Assembly (NCBI GenBank): GCA_027563935.2
Contig: CM050453.2
Coordinates: 89,006,665-89,070,664 of the forward strand
DNA length: 64,000 nucleotides
Direction: 5' to 3'
From: Costus lasius
Lineage: Eukaryota; Streptophyta; Magnoliopsida; Zingiberales; Costaceae
In this document: positions 24,162 to 34,926 of the stretch, piece by piece
How positions within the stretch are numbered: the first letter of the stretch is position 1
Layout: each line of letters starts with the position of its first letter
The notes under the pieces: generated by a model
Seen by the model: the letters and a program-made list of their open reading frames with translations, nothing else
What the model was told of the DNA's origin: nothing
The model's database searches: none
Position numbers and translations under genes: made by a program

Positions 24162-24790
24162 ATGGGCGATCAGAGATCTTTAAGGGATTACGTAGCCCCA
24201 AACATGCAAGGGGTTCGCTCTAGTATTGCTCGCCCTAAAATTGAGGAAAATAATTTCGAAATTAAGCCGTTTGAGGATCCTAATATGCACCTTTCTATAT
24301 TTTTTGAATACTGTGATACATTGAAAATGAATGGTGTTTCTAATGATACTTTGTGACTTGGACTTTTTTCTTTTTCTCTCAGGGATAGGGCTTGTGCATG
24401 GCTTCACTCTCATCAGCCAGGTTCCATAACAACTTGGGAAGAGTTTTCCAATGTTTTCCTAGCAAAATACTTTCCACCAAGTAAGACTGCACAACTTAGG
24501 AACCAGATTATGAGCTTTGTCCAGAAAGAAGGAGAATAGCTATTCGAGGCGTGGGATCGATTTAAAGAACTTCAGAGGGTGTGGCCATACCACGGCTTCG
24601 ACAAGTGGGTAACTATTCATACATTTTATAATGCATTGAATTACAATACTCGTATGACAGTTGACATTGCCGCTGGTGGCGCAATAATGAATAAAAGTGT
24701 GGAGGACGCAATGAATTTATTTGAAGAAATGGCTTTGAACTACTGTCAATGGACAAGTGAGAGAGGGCTATCTTCCAAGGCACCAGGTGG
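24162..24790 (+). pseudogene. element B gag, N-terminal part
   Basis: Starts MGDQRSLRDYVAPNMQG. It lacks about 17 residues that C has between NNFEIKP and EDPNMHLS. TGA after SNDTL (24354) and TAG after QKEGE interrupt it. It continues with LFEAWDRFKELQRVW and LNYNTRMTVDIAAGG until element C is inserted at 24791. Confidence 0.8.
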
Positions 24791-26739
24791 TGATACATAT
24801 TTATATAGTATTTTATGTGCGATTTCACTGACGGAATCATCTCTATTTCTAGGTTTATGTCCCATTATTGCCTTAATTACTATACATCTATGGAATCTAC
24901 ACCTCTTTTGGAATTTTCACATTTTCAGATCAAAACGACCACAAAGAGGATGGATTTTAGGACTTTTGAGGTCAGGGGAACCCCTCCTAATTCAAGAAGA
25001 GTCTAACTGAAAATTCTCGGATTTATTGAAGCTCCCGTTGAGAATCACAATCGGGTCACGATCAGAATCACGCCCATGACTCGCCTCTACGCCTGAAGTT
25101 GCAACTGACCTATCATGACCGGATCACGACCAGAATCACACTCGTGATCGCAGACCCGCCTGTTTTTGAAACCACGGTTTTAACCAAGGTTTCTTCAACT
25201 TAACCTAAGGGGAAGCTAGAGGACAACCAAATCCTTTCTCCCCCATCGACCAGAGGCCCTAGAGAAGCTTTGGGGGGGGGGGGGGGGAGGGTGAAGAAAT
25301 CGGCTAAAGCAATGATGGTTGCGTGGAGGATCAGAGCAGCAGCATTTGCAGAATTGAAAAAGGAGGCGGCGACGACTTTTCTCTACTAAAAAATGGCAGC
25401 TACTGATGGAGGCTTTGCAGAGTCTTAGAAAGGGGCAGCAGTCCACTAGGAAGGGGAAGATAAGAGACTTTGAGAAAGGAGGAAAGAAGAGGAGGCTGGA
25501 AACAACTGAGAGTAGGAAGAAGGAGGCGATCACTCAAAGTGGGCTGCGCACCTGGAAACATTGAAGATCTGCATTTGCGAAAGCACCTCAAGGAGATATT
25601 TGTAAGGAAAGATCTCCCGATATACCCGATTTTTGCCATGCTCATTGTATGATCTTGCAAAATACTTCATGATCTTGTCCCTACTCTATAATTCCTGCAC
25701 AAATCTGCATCTTTATTATGATTGTAGGCTAAAACCTTAAATCAGGATATCGAGTAACCCTTTGATGATTTTATGATTGTAATAATTTTACTCCAAGTGC
25801 TTTCAATCCTTGCTTAACCTTATTTGTGCGCTTTGCTTGCATTACCCGAGAGGGAACGCTTGAACCTACATTCTCCTGGGTGAGGTTTGTAAATCAGAAA
25901 ATATAGGGAAAACCCTTTGACGAACTATACTCACCCAGGATGATTGTCTAGATCCTAGATGCGTCGGGTGGGCCGAAAGGTCGTCCGTACATTGGAACCA
26001 TTTGGTCGAGGGTTTACCTAATCCGTTTTGTGCCCTTTGCCTACGTTGCCCGAAAGGAAGCACTTGAGCCTATATTCTCTCGAGCGAGGTTTGTAAATCA
26101 GGGGCTGGGGAAACCCATTGACGAACTGTACTCCCCTAGTGTGAGTATCAGGATCTTAGACACATCGGGTGAGCCGAAAGGTCGTTTGCACATTGGAACC
26201 TTACTGTACCCTTTGCTTGCGTTGCCTGAAAGGGAGTGCTTGAGCCTATACTCCCCTGGTGGAGGTTTGTTAATCAGAAAATCTGGGGGAACCTCTTTGG
26301 AAAAACATGTACTCGCCCTGTGAGAGTATTAGGGTCCTAGACATGTCAGGTAGGCCGAAAGGTTGTCTGTGTGTCGGAACCATAAGGATTAGACCTGTAA
26401 CCAATCCATGGGGGTGGATAGGGTTGTTGGTGGGAGCAACCTGTACATTTGGTACGGATTCCTTTGAACTAGATAGGTTGTTAGTTTCGGAGTTTGATTA
26501 TTCTTTCGTAAAAGGTCAAAGCGGTGAACCCACATCCTGATGCATGTATCATCAAATTTCTCTTGAACAGTTCCTACTGTTTACATTCCTGCTTGCATAA
26601 TTTGTCTAGCATTTAAATGCCACCAATTCTGACTCTATCTAGCTAGTAAATTTGAGATCAGTCGGTACTTGCCTATTAGTCCCCTGGGATCGATATTTTA
26701 CTACTTCGATAGACCCGTGCACTTGTGGGATCCCTATCA
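24791..26739 (+). repeat. element C 5' LTR
   Basis: 1949 bp, starts TGATACATATTTATATAG and ends CCCTATCA. Clearly related to the D LTR but much diverged from it. Two modules at 25044-25080 and 25112-25148; a poly-G run near 25273. Three diverged repeats of 170-200 bp begin near 25831, 26035 and 26211, each starting CTTTGC(C/T)T and holding GAGGTTTGT(A/T)AATCAG. Confidence 0.85.
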
Positions 26740-26745
26740 AGTTTT

Positions 26746-26763
26746 TGGCGCTGTTGCCGAGGA
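26746..26763 (+). other. primer-binding site of C (tRNA-Asp type)
   Basis: TGGCGCTGTTGCCGAGGA, 16 of 18 matches to the tRNA-Asp complement, six bases after the LTR end. Confidence 0.8.
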
Positions 26764-26908
26764 CTAATTTCGGCAATATTGACAAGATTTAGAAGTTACT
26801 AGACTAGACGCTTTTAGCTTCATTTTATCTTTATATACTGTCTTTTATTTATTTCGGTTTACGCCTTTCTTGATTTAACAAGTTACTTACCTTGTTAGAT
26901 TTTAGTTT

Positions 26909-28441
26909 ATGCATAGAGCTCCGCATCCGGAAACTCTAATACCATTTGATTCGGAAATTGAAATAACGTTCCGGCGTCGAAAGAAACTTCAGAAGCTCCA
27001 ACCTACAAAAGACTCACTAACATCAATCATGGACAGTAACAAGTCACTTCGGGACTTCGCAGCACCTAACGTCCAAGGATTTCATTCTAGTATCGCACGC
27101 CCACCAATAGAGGCAAACAATTTCGAGATAAAACCGTCGCTTATATCGATGTTACAACAAAACCAATTCGATGGATCTCCAGCTGAGGATCCGAATATGC
27201 ATTTATCTATTTTTCTTGAATATTATGATACCCTTAAAATGAATGATGTGACCACTGATGCTCTGAGACTTCAACTTTTTCCTTTCTCACTTAAGGACAG
27301 GGCACGATCTTGGTTACCTTCCTTACCGACTGGATCAATTACCACGTGGGAACAGCTCTCACATGCCTTCCTTTCGAAGTATTTTTCTCGGAGCAAAACC
27401 GCGCAACTGAGAAAGTAGATTACCAAGTTCTCTCAAAAGGATGGCGAGTCACTATACGAGGTGTGGGATCGATTCAAGGAGTTGCAATGAATGTGCCCTT
27501 ACCACGGCCTTGAAAAATGGGTATTGGTACACACTTTCTATAACGGTTTGCTGTATAACACTCGTCTTACTGTTGATGCAGCCACCGGTGGAGCCTTGGT
27601 GAACAAAGGAGTCGATGATGCCTACAACTTGATTGAAGAGATGGTGCTCAACCACTACCAATGGTTGAGCGAGAGATGTACTCCATCACGGCAAGCCGGT
27701 AAGTATGAACTTGACACTCTTAGTTCTGTCTCTGCAAAAAAGTAGATTCATTATCTCATAAGCTTGATTCCATGAACATGCGCTCCACTGCTTCTAACTC
27801 TGCTTTGTGTGAAATTTATGGGGTGCAAGGTCATTTTTCCGATACTTGTCAATTAGGGATTTTGGTATCCTAGGAACCCCCCCCCCCCCACCTGCCTGTG
27901 TGAATGCTGTAGGCAATTTCAACCCGAGGGTCCAAAACAACTCTATTTCAAACACCTACAACCCTGGGTGGAAGAATCATCCTAATTTTTTCTATAAGAA
28001 TAGCAATGCGGCCCAACCATCAAACTATAGGCAACCACCTGGATTTCATCCACCCAACGTCGGGTATCAACCTAAGAAATTCGACCAGCCACCACAACCG
28101 AATACCACATGATACCGCATGAGCAAACCTTAGAGTTGTGCTTCGATAACTTTGTGTCGACGCAAACAAAAGCAATTTAAGACATTCTGGAGGCAATCAA
28201 GGGCTTGACCATGCGCCAAAAGATACTAGAAATCCAAATGGCTCAGCAAGCTAGTACATCCATTAGACCACCGGGAAGATTGCCCGGACAACCTGAAACA
28301 AACCCTAGAGAATATTGCAATGCCATTACCACGCGTAGTGGTAGACAGCTAGATGAGCTAGAAATGCCTAAGGACGACCATTGCGAGGGTGAGAGCAATA
28401 CTCGAGAATCTGAGGAACCCGTTGTTGAGAGTGAACTATAG
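26909..28441 (+). pseudogene. element C gag
   Basis: The best-preserved gag here. It opens MHRAPHPETLIPFDSEIEI, then SLRDFAAPNVQGFHSSI, SLKDRARSWLPSLPTGSITT and SRSKTAQLRK. A TAG at 27416 interrupts it, and a TGA-containing shift follows. It resumes with CPYHGLEKWVLVHTFYNGL. The knuckle-like CEIYGVQGHFSDTC at 27808-27849 has Tyr for the second Cys, as in A. A poly-C run near 27880 shifts frame. The C-terminus (RSGRQLDELEMPKDD) leads into the protease with a TAG at 28439. Confidence 0.85.
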
Positions 28442-29206
28442 ATGAAAGAGAGTGAACCTATCTATGTTCCACCACCACCTTACAAACCACCTATCCCATT
28501 TCCCCAGAGATTGGCAAAAGCAAAACTTGATCGGCAATTCAGTAAATTTTTAGAAGTTTTAAAGAAATTGTATATTAACATCTCATTTACCGATGCTTTA
28601 TCACAAATGCCATCATATGCTAAGTGTTTGAAGGAAATCTTATCCAACAAAAGGAAAATGGAAGAACATGGCACAGTAGCGTTAACTAAGGAATATAGCG
28701 CAATCATCCAAAATAAATTACCACCAAAGTTGAAGGATCCAGGCAGCTTTACCATCCAGTGTCTAATTAGGAACACTCCCATCGACTGTGCTTTATGCGA
28801 CCTTGGTGCTAGTGTAAGTCTGATGCCACTCTCTCTTTGCAAGAAACTAGATATCAGAGACCTCAAACCGATAAATATCTCTTTGCAATTGGCCGACCAT
28901 TCTGTACGACATCCGGTAGGAATCCTAGAGGACGTGCCAATCAAGGTCGGTAAATTTTTTATTCTAGCTGATTTCATTGTACTTGAGATGGAGGAAGACT
29001 CCAAACTTCCTATAATACTCGGCAGACCATTTTTGGCAACCGCTGGTGCTATAATCAATGTTAAAAATGGAAAGTTGACACTACGCATAGGCGAGGATAC
29101 GATTGAATTTGATATAATTAAAAGTCTAAAGAAGTCTCTTTTTGCATATTCTTGCTATAATATTGAAATTTTTTATGATAACGATGATTTGCTTCATATC
29201 CCTTGA
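28442..29206 (+). pseudogene. element C aspartic protease region
   Basis: 254 open codons. A proline-rich linker (YVPPPPYKPPIPFPQ) is followed by the conserved EEHGTVALTKEYSAIIQNK-like stretch (here KMEEHGTVALTKEY). The retropepsin active site is CALCDLGASVSLMPLSLCKK, with D-L-G-A-S in place of the classic DTG. The flap/C-terminal part reads LPIILGRPFLATAGAIINV. The frame ends at a TGA before the linker to RT. Of the four proteases in the window this is the most intact. In a live element it would cut the Gag-Pol polyprotein. Confidence 0.85.
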
Positions 29207-30963
29207 ATAGACGTTGACCCCCTCGAGGTTTGCCTGATAGATGAAGATGACGAGGAGCTGGAAGAGGAAGTTCAAGCTTATACTCAAATTCTTGATTCGA
29301 GTGCTGAAACTGACCCAAGCGAGGGAAAATTGGAAGAGCTACCAACGCCGATATCTGAGGTTAGTAAGCGAATGGACTTAGAGCTCAAATCCTTCCCAAG
29401 CAATCTCAGGAATGAATTTTTAGGTGAGAATTCTACTTACCCTATTATTATAACTGCCCACCTCAATTCAAAGCAAACGAACTCCTCGACGAACTTCAGA
29501 AACATAAGAAGATAATTGGCTACAATTTGGAAGATATAAAAGGTATTAACCCTTCTTTTTGCATGCATAGGATCTACCTCGAGGATGGCAGTAGGCCATC
29601 TATTGAATACCAGAGACGAGTAAATCCGAACCTGAAAGCGGTAGTAAAAAAGGAAATTCTGAAACTATTGGACGCAGGGGTTATTTACCCCATTTCGGAT
29701 AGCCAATGGGTAAGTCTGGTACACATGGTACCAAAGAAGGGAGGAGTGACAGTAGTAAAGAACGAAGATAACGAGTTGATCCCGACAAGAACCGTTACCG
29801 GATGGCGTATGTGTATCGACTATTGAAAACTGAACAAGACCACCTGTAAGGACAATTTTCCTCTTCTATTTATTAACAAATGCTTGAAAGATTAGCTACT
29901 AATTCTTATTTTTGCTTCTTGGATAGTTACTCAAGTTTTTTCTAAATACCAATACATCCTGAGGACCAAGAGAAAACCACATTCACATGCCCTTTTGGCA
30001 CTTTCGCTTATCGGCGTATGCCATTTGGTTTATGTAATGCACTATCTACATTCCAGCGATGCATGATGGTGATTTCTCAGATTTCATTGAAGACATTATG
30101 GTCGTCTTTATGGATGACTTTTTGGTATACAGGTCAACCTTCGATTTTTATTTATCTAATCTGGCCCGTGTTTTGCAGCATTGTGAAGAAACAAACTTGG
30201 TGCTTAATTGAGAGAAATGTCATTTTATGGTAAAAGAAGGGATCGCCCTAGGTCATTTGATATCAGAGCACGGTATCAAAGTGACAAAGCAAAAATCAAT
30301 GTGATGGAAAGAATGCCACCTCCAAACTCTATCAGAGCAATAAGGAGTATCCTAGGACACGCCGACTTCTACAGATGTTTCATTGAGAATTTTTCTAAAA
30401 TTGCTAGGCCCTTAACATCTCTACTTGCTAAGGATGTTCCATTTATTTTTGACCAGGATTGCATAAATGCATTTCAGCAACTGAAGAAAGCATTGATTTC
30501 TACTCCCATAATGCAACCCCCGGATTGGTCGCTACATTTTGAAGTTATGTGCAATGCTAGAGACTATGCGATGGGAGCCATTTATTACGCTAGCCGAACG
30601 CTTAATGGAGCGCAAAGCAATTACGCCACGACTAAAAAAGAGCTGCTAGCTGTAGTTTTTTCATTTGATAAGTTTCGATCCTATTTAATTGATTTGCGTG
30701 TTATTGTGTATACAGATCATGTGGCGATACGGTACCTTATGACAAAAAAGGACGCAAAGCCACAGTTAATCAAATGGATATTGGCTGTTGCAAGAATTTG
30801 ATATTCAAATCAAAGACAAGAAGGAAACTGATAATCTAGTGGCAGACCATCTATCTCGACTAACATCCACTTTGGATAGCAACTCGGAAGGGGAGATTGA
30901 TGATGCATTCCTAGATGAAAACTTACTGGCCGTTACCACAAAAAGGACACCATGGTATGTCGA
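29207..30963 (+). pseudogene. element C reverse transcriptase and RNase H
   Basis: The linker (LKSFPSNLRNEFLGENSTYP) leads into RT (KGINPSFCMHRIYLEDGSR, VIYPISDSQWVSLVHMVPKK, MCIDY). A TGA follows MCIDY and frameshifts run through the palm domain. The FMDD catalytic box is still readable near 30109 in a shifted frame. The RNase H part has [26 protein letters not shown] and [11 protein letters not shown]. An in-frame 36-bp segment present in D is missing at about 30578. It stops where the solo LTR is inserted. Confidence 0.8.
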
Positions 30964-32193
30964 TGATGTGTGTTGTACTAATGCACAACTAACCGCAAGT
31001 GTAACGGCTTCATCGTAGTAGTACTTCAGATGTCGATGATGTGTGTTGTACACCCTTAGTTCCGACAAAAGGATTATGCTATCATAGCGTCGTTTAAGTA
31101 CAAATCTCTACAAGAAGATCGAAATATGAGAAAGAATTGAAGATAGAAGACCACAAACTCTTCAAGAAGGGTTGATATCTTCTTCCTCCAAGCCTTCTAG
31201 AATGGATGCACAAGAGAATTTCTTCTCCCAAACTTTCACCAAGAATTCCACCTCTAGCCAAGACTCATCGCCAATGCAAGAGGATTTTCACACATTTTAT
31301 AGAACCGAAACCCATTTTTGAATGTATGATTTGATAGCTCTCTTAATTAGCTGCGTTTTGACACCAAGAACGTTCAAAACGGAGCTATAATGAGAGAGTT
31401 ATGGCTCATTTAAGTTTAGGTTGTGCAAGTGAGATTATGAGTGTAATAAAGATTACGGGCATGGCTTGTAATATCGGCCTGGATTCTCTTCAGCTCCTGA
31501 AACATTCACACACTTATGGGCCATTAAAAGCTCATCGTAATGACACCAAAAACGCCCAAATTGGAGTTGTAACGAAAAAGTTATGACTCATTTAATGCAG
31601 CCCCTCAACGTACTTAATACTCTTAACACCATTACGGGTGTAATGATATTATGGGCATGCCTGTAATTTCTATAGAGAACTCCGTTTCATCTGAAATTTT
31701 GCGAGTAAGTTGACCTTTGACTTGACTTAAATACCGGCCATAGTATGATATCAAAGGTCGCAAATGTGAAGATTACGGGCAGGTGAAATTATGGCTATAC
31801 CCGTATGTCTCTTGTCGAAGTTTTTGTCTTCCGAATGGCTTCTTTTGAGAAAATTAAGGGCACGCCTTCGGAATATGATTATGCTTGAATAAAGACAGGT
31901 TTCTTGAGAATTCAAACTAGAAATTACGGCCGTAATGCATATTAGGGCTTCGGCCGTGGTCCCGTTTGAAGCGAAACTTCTCGTTAAGGTTCTTGATTCA
32001 CTCGGGGATATAAATATACCTCCAAATAGCTCCAAAAATGAGTGAATTATCCTGTATTTATCAAACATGACAAGAAGTGAAGCTTCTGAAGAAAATTAAT
32101 GAAATAAGCTGGAAAGAGATATAAAAATACAAAAATAGGTCTCGATTCACTGGTAAATATTAGTCTTAATGACTATAAAAATACGAGACATTA
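30964..32193 (-). repeat. gypsy solo LTR inserted in element C
   Basis: About 1230 bp. Read on the minus strand it begins TAATGTCTCGTATTTTTATAG, homologous to the start of the B LTR. On the plus strand its left edge is TGATGTGTGTTG. It lies between the RNase H and integrase parts of C pol (WY / DLVNYFAAGI). The flanks are GTCGA and GCTGA, each one C-to-T change from GCCGA, the sequence D has at this codon pair. It contains several modules (e.g. 31631-31667). A 21-bp segment starting TGTCGATGATGTG is repeated 72 bp apart at its left edge. Confidence 0.7.
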
Positions 32194-33480
32194 GCTGATT
32201 TGGTAAATTACTTTGCAGCCGGTATTATACCTCCGGATCTTACGCACCAACAACGAATGAAGTTTCTTTCGGATGCGAAATACTATTACTGGGATAAACC
32301 ACTTTTATTCAAGCGTTGCACAGATTGAATCTTCCGAAGATGCTTGCTAGAAGAGGAGATAGCGGATGTCCTATTTCAATGCCATTCTTCTTCTGATGGA
32401 TAACATTGCAGCAGTGAGAAAACAACATATACAGTTCTCCAACGCGGATTCTAGTGGCCAACCCTATTTAAGGATGTGAGAAATTATGTCTAATCTTGTG
32501 ATCGTTGCCAGAGGATGGGTGGAATATCGCAATGGAATGAGATACCCCTCAATACCATTCTTGAGATAGAAATCTTTGACGTTTGGGGCATAGACTTCAT
32601 GGGTCCATTTCCATCCTCATGCGGCAACAAATTCATTTTAGTTGGCGTAGATTATGTCTCCAAATGGGTTGAAGCCTTGGCTGCACCAACGAATGATTCC
32701 AAGGTAGTCATCAGATTTTTTAGGAAGCTGATATTTCCACGATTTGGAATACCCCGCATTATAATAAGCGATGGCGGATCTCACTTCATCGAGCAGAAAT
32801 TTGAATCACTTCTTAAAAAGTATAGAGTAATGCACAAAGTGGCCACTGCTTACCACCCTCAGACCAGCGGCCAAATGGAGATATCAAATCAGGAAATAAA
32901 GCACATTTTGGAGAAAACCGTATTGCATTCTCGCATGGACTGGTCACTCAAACTCGACGAAGCTCTATGAGCATACCGTACAACATTCAAAACCTCAATC
33001 GGTATGTCTTTATTCTAGTTGATATATGGTAAGTCATGCCACTTGCTAGTAGAGCCGAAACACAAAGCTTTTTGGGCACTACGACAACTGAATTTTGATT
33101 GGAAGTAGGCTGGCAACACCAAAAAACTTCATTTCAATGAACTTGATGAGTTCCGGCAAGAAGCCTATGAGAACGCTAGGGTTTATAAGGAACGAACTAA
33201 AAGATGGCACGACCGGCGTATCATAAAAAGAGAATTTCGCGAAGGAGACATGATACTCTTGCTCAATTCTAGGATTAGGCTTTTCCCTAGTAAATTGTGA
33301 ACTAAGTGGACGGGTCCATTTGTAATACGCAAAGTCTATCTTCACGGCACTGTGGATATCTTCTGTGATTCTGCCGTCACATTCAAGGTGAACGGGCAGC
33401 TACTTAAGCTCTATGTCGCACATGAACCGATACCAGAGGAAACCGTCCTATTCCTCGATAATCCTCCATCACTAGAATGA
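32194..33480 (+). pseudogene. element C integrase
   Basis: The zinc-binding half reads KYYYWDKPLLFKRCTD with stops, then [12 protein letters not shown] and [10 protein letters not shown]. The catalytic core is open for 151 codons (32515-32970): [17 protein letters not shown] (first Asp), [15 protein letters not shown] (second Asp) and [16 protein letters not shown] (Glu). Stops follow (LDEAL then TGA). The C-terminal tail includes GPFVIRKVYLHGTVDI and ends near 33478. Confidence 0.8.
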
Positions 33481-34926
33481 CACCGACTGTGGTCAAGCTG
33501 GGACATTAAATTAGCGCTTCTTGGGAGGCAACCCAAGCATCTTACTCTAGTAAATTTTATTTCCAGCACTTTTCCTTATTTGCTTTCATGGTTTGTGTAG
33601 TTTAGTTATATTAATATACTTTGATGAATTCTCTTATTGATTTATCTGAAATCCTCGATGATATGATATTTCTGCTCTATCTTAGAATGACACTAGGAGT
33701 AATCAATCATTCTGGTCGAATATTGACTTTCTCTGTTTCACTCAGTTCCGGTGTTTTGATATCCAATAATGGTGGTAATCTTATAGATCAAGCGTGCATA
33801 CTCATTTGATGCTGACCGACCATGTACAGAGTACCTTAGCAAACATTGATACTGAAGTCATCATAGGAGTTTCTAATGATCAGCTGGTACGAGTAGAAGA
33901 ACCCCAATCAGTTACCGGGATGACACGAGCCACAGACAAGCTGATGTTTTTCAAGATTGCTCTCTTGGGAGACTGCCCTAACTTGTTTATTGCTTACTTA
34001 TTTACCCCTAGCATTGACTTTCAGCTTGTAGTTGTTTTTGGCAATGTTATGAGAGCCTTGTTGTGCCCCTTCATTACTTATATTGTTTGTCTCCTTAGTT
34101 TTCATATGTTCCTACTTATTTTGCCGTAGTTATTGTTGCTTCTGCTTGATTTTGAATGATACAGACATATCCCACAGTGATCCAAAGGGGACAGGCATTT
34201 TCTGTCATTTTTCTAGAAATCACGAGTGGGTCATGATGAAAATCTTGACCGTGATTTTTCAAAGACAAAACAAAGATTTATTCATCGGGAGAATTATGGG
34301 CAGAGCCGTGACTAAAGCCACAGGCGTGAAACTTGTATAGAAACTATGACGAGTGAATCACGGGTGGGTTTTGACAAAAATCATGGGTGAGATCACCGAG
34401 ACAAAATGGTCGGATGTTTGACGAGAACATTATGACAGGCCCATAGCTGAAACCATATCCATGAAAGACAGCACAGAAAATCTGCGAGAGAATCACAACT
34501 GGGTAGTGACGAAATTCTCGACCATGATTTTCCAGCAGACATCTTTGACGAGAGCTTCACGATCGGGTCCTGACGAGAATCTTGAGTGTGATCATCACCT
34601 GCTTAACGGGTACGACTGGCCACCTGACTTGTTAAGCCTTCGCACTTAACTGCCGTCCGACCCTTTTCACTAGGGTTCCCGATCTTTCGCTCAGCCTCCG
34701 TACATTTCGCCGACCCCACAAAGTCTGTCCCACTGGTCACCGCCGCTTGCTTCACCGGTGATCACCGACCCTCTGGCGACACCACCAACCTGCCGGCGAA
34801 CTCTCACCTCCAGGTTTTTCACCTATTTCTTCGCCAAGCTTTGTCCGTTTGCTTTCCAGCATTTTTGAACCACCAGTCCGTCAAACCTCTTGGAGTCTTC
34901 GATTCTTCTTCCCAATCCACTATGCC
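33481..34926 (+). other. element C post-pol spacer with hairpin and six modules
   Basis: The conserved post-pol hairpin is at 33520-33537. Six modules are at about 34219, 34287, 34357, 34429, 34492 and 34556. After them comes a pyrimidine-rich leader (34640-34920) like the one that precedes the env-like gene in B. The gene itself is not reached: the copia element starts at 34927. Short open frames here match nothing known. Confidence 0.65.
33520..33537 (+). other. conserved post-pol hairpin (C)
   Basis: CTTGGG-AGGCAA-CCCAAG: 6-bp perfect stem, 6-base loop, preceded by ACATTAAATTAGCGCTT. Confidence 0.75.

Larger units (their letters stand above)
24791..34926 (+). mobile_element. element C: Athila-like gypsy retrotransposon, 3' end missing
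   Basis: 5' LTR (24791-26739), tRNA-Asp-type primer site, gag, protease, RT, RNase H, integrase and post-pol spacer are all present. The env-like gene and 3' LTR are not. The 5-bp flank at left is GGTGG. A gypsy solo LTR is inserted at 30964-32193 and a copia element enters at 34927. The right end was lost in a deletion that also removed part of the copia element and of B. Confidence 0.8.
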
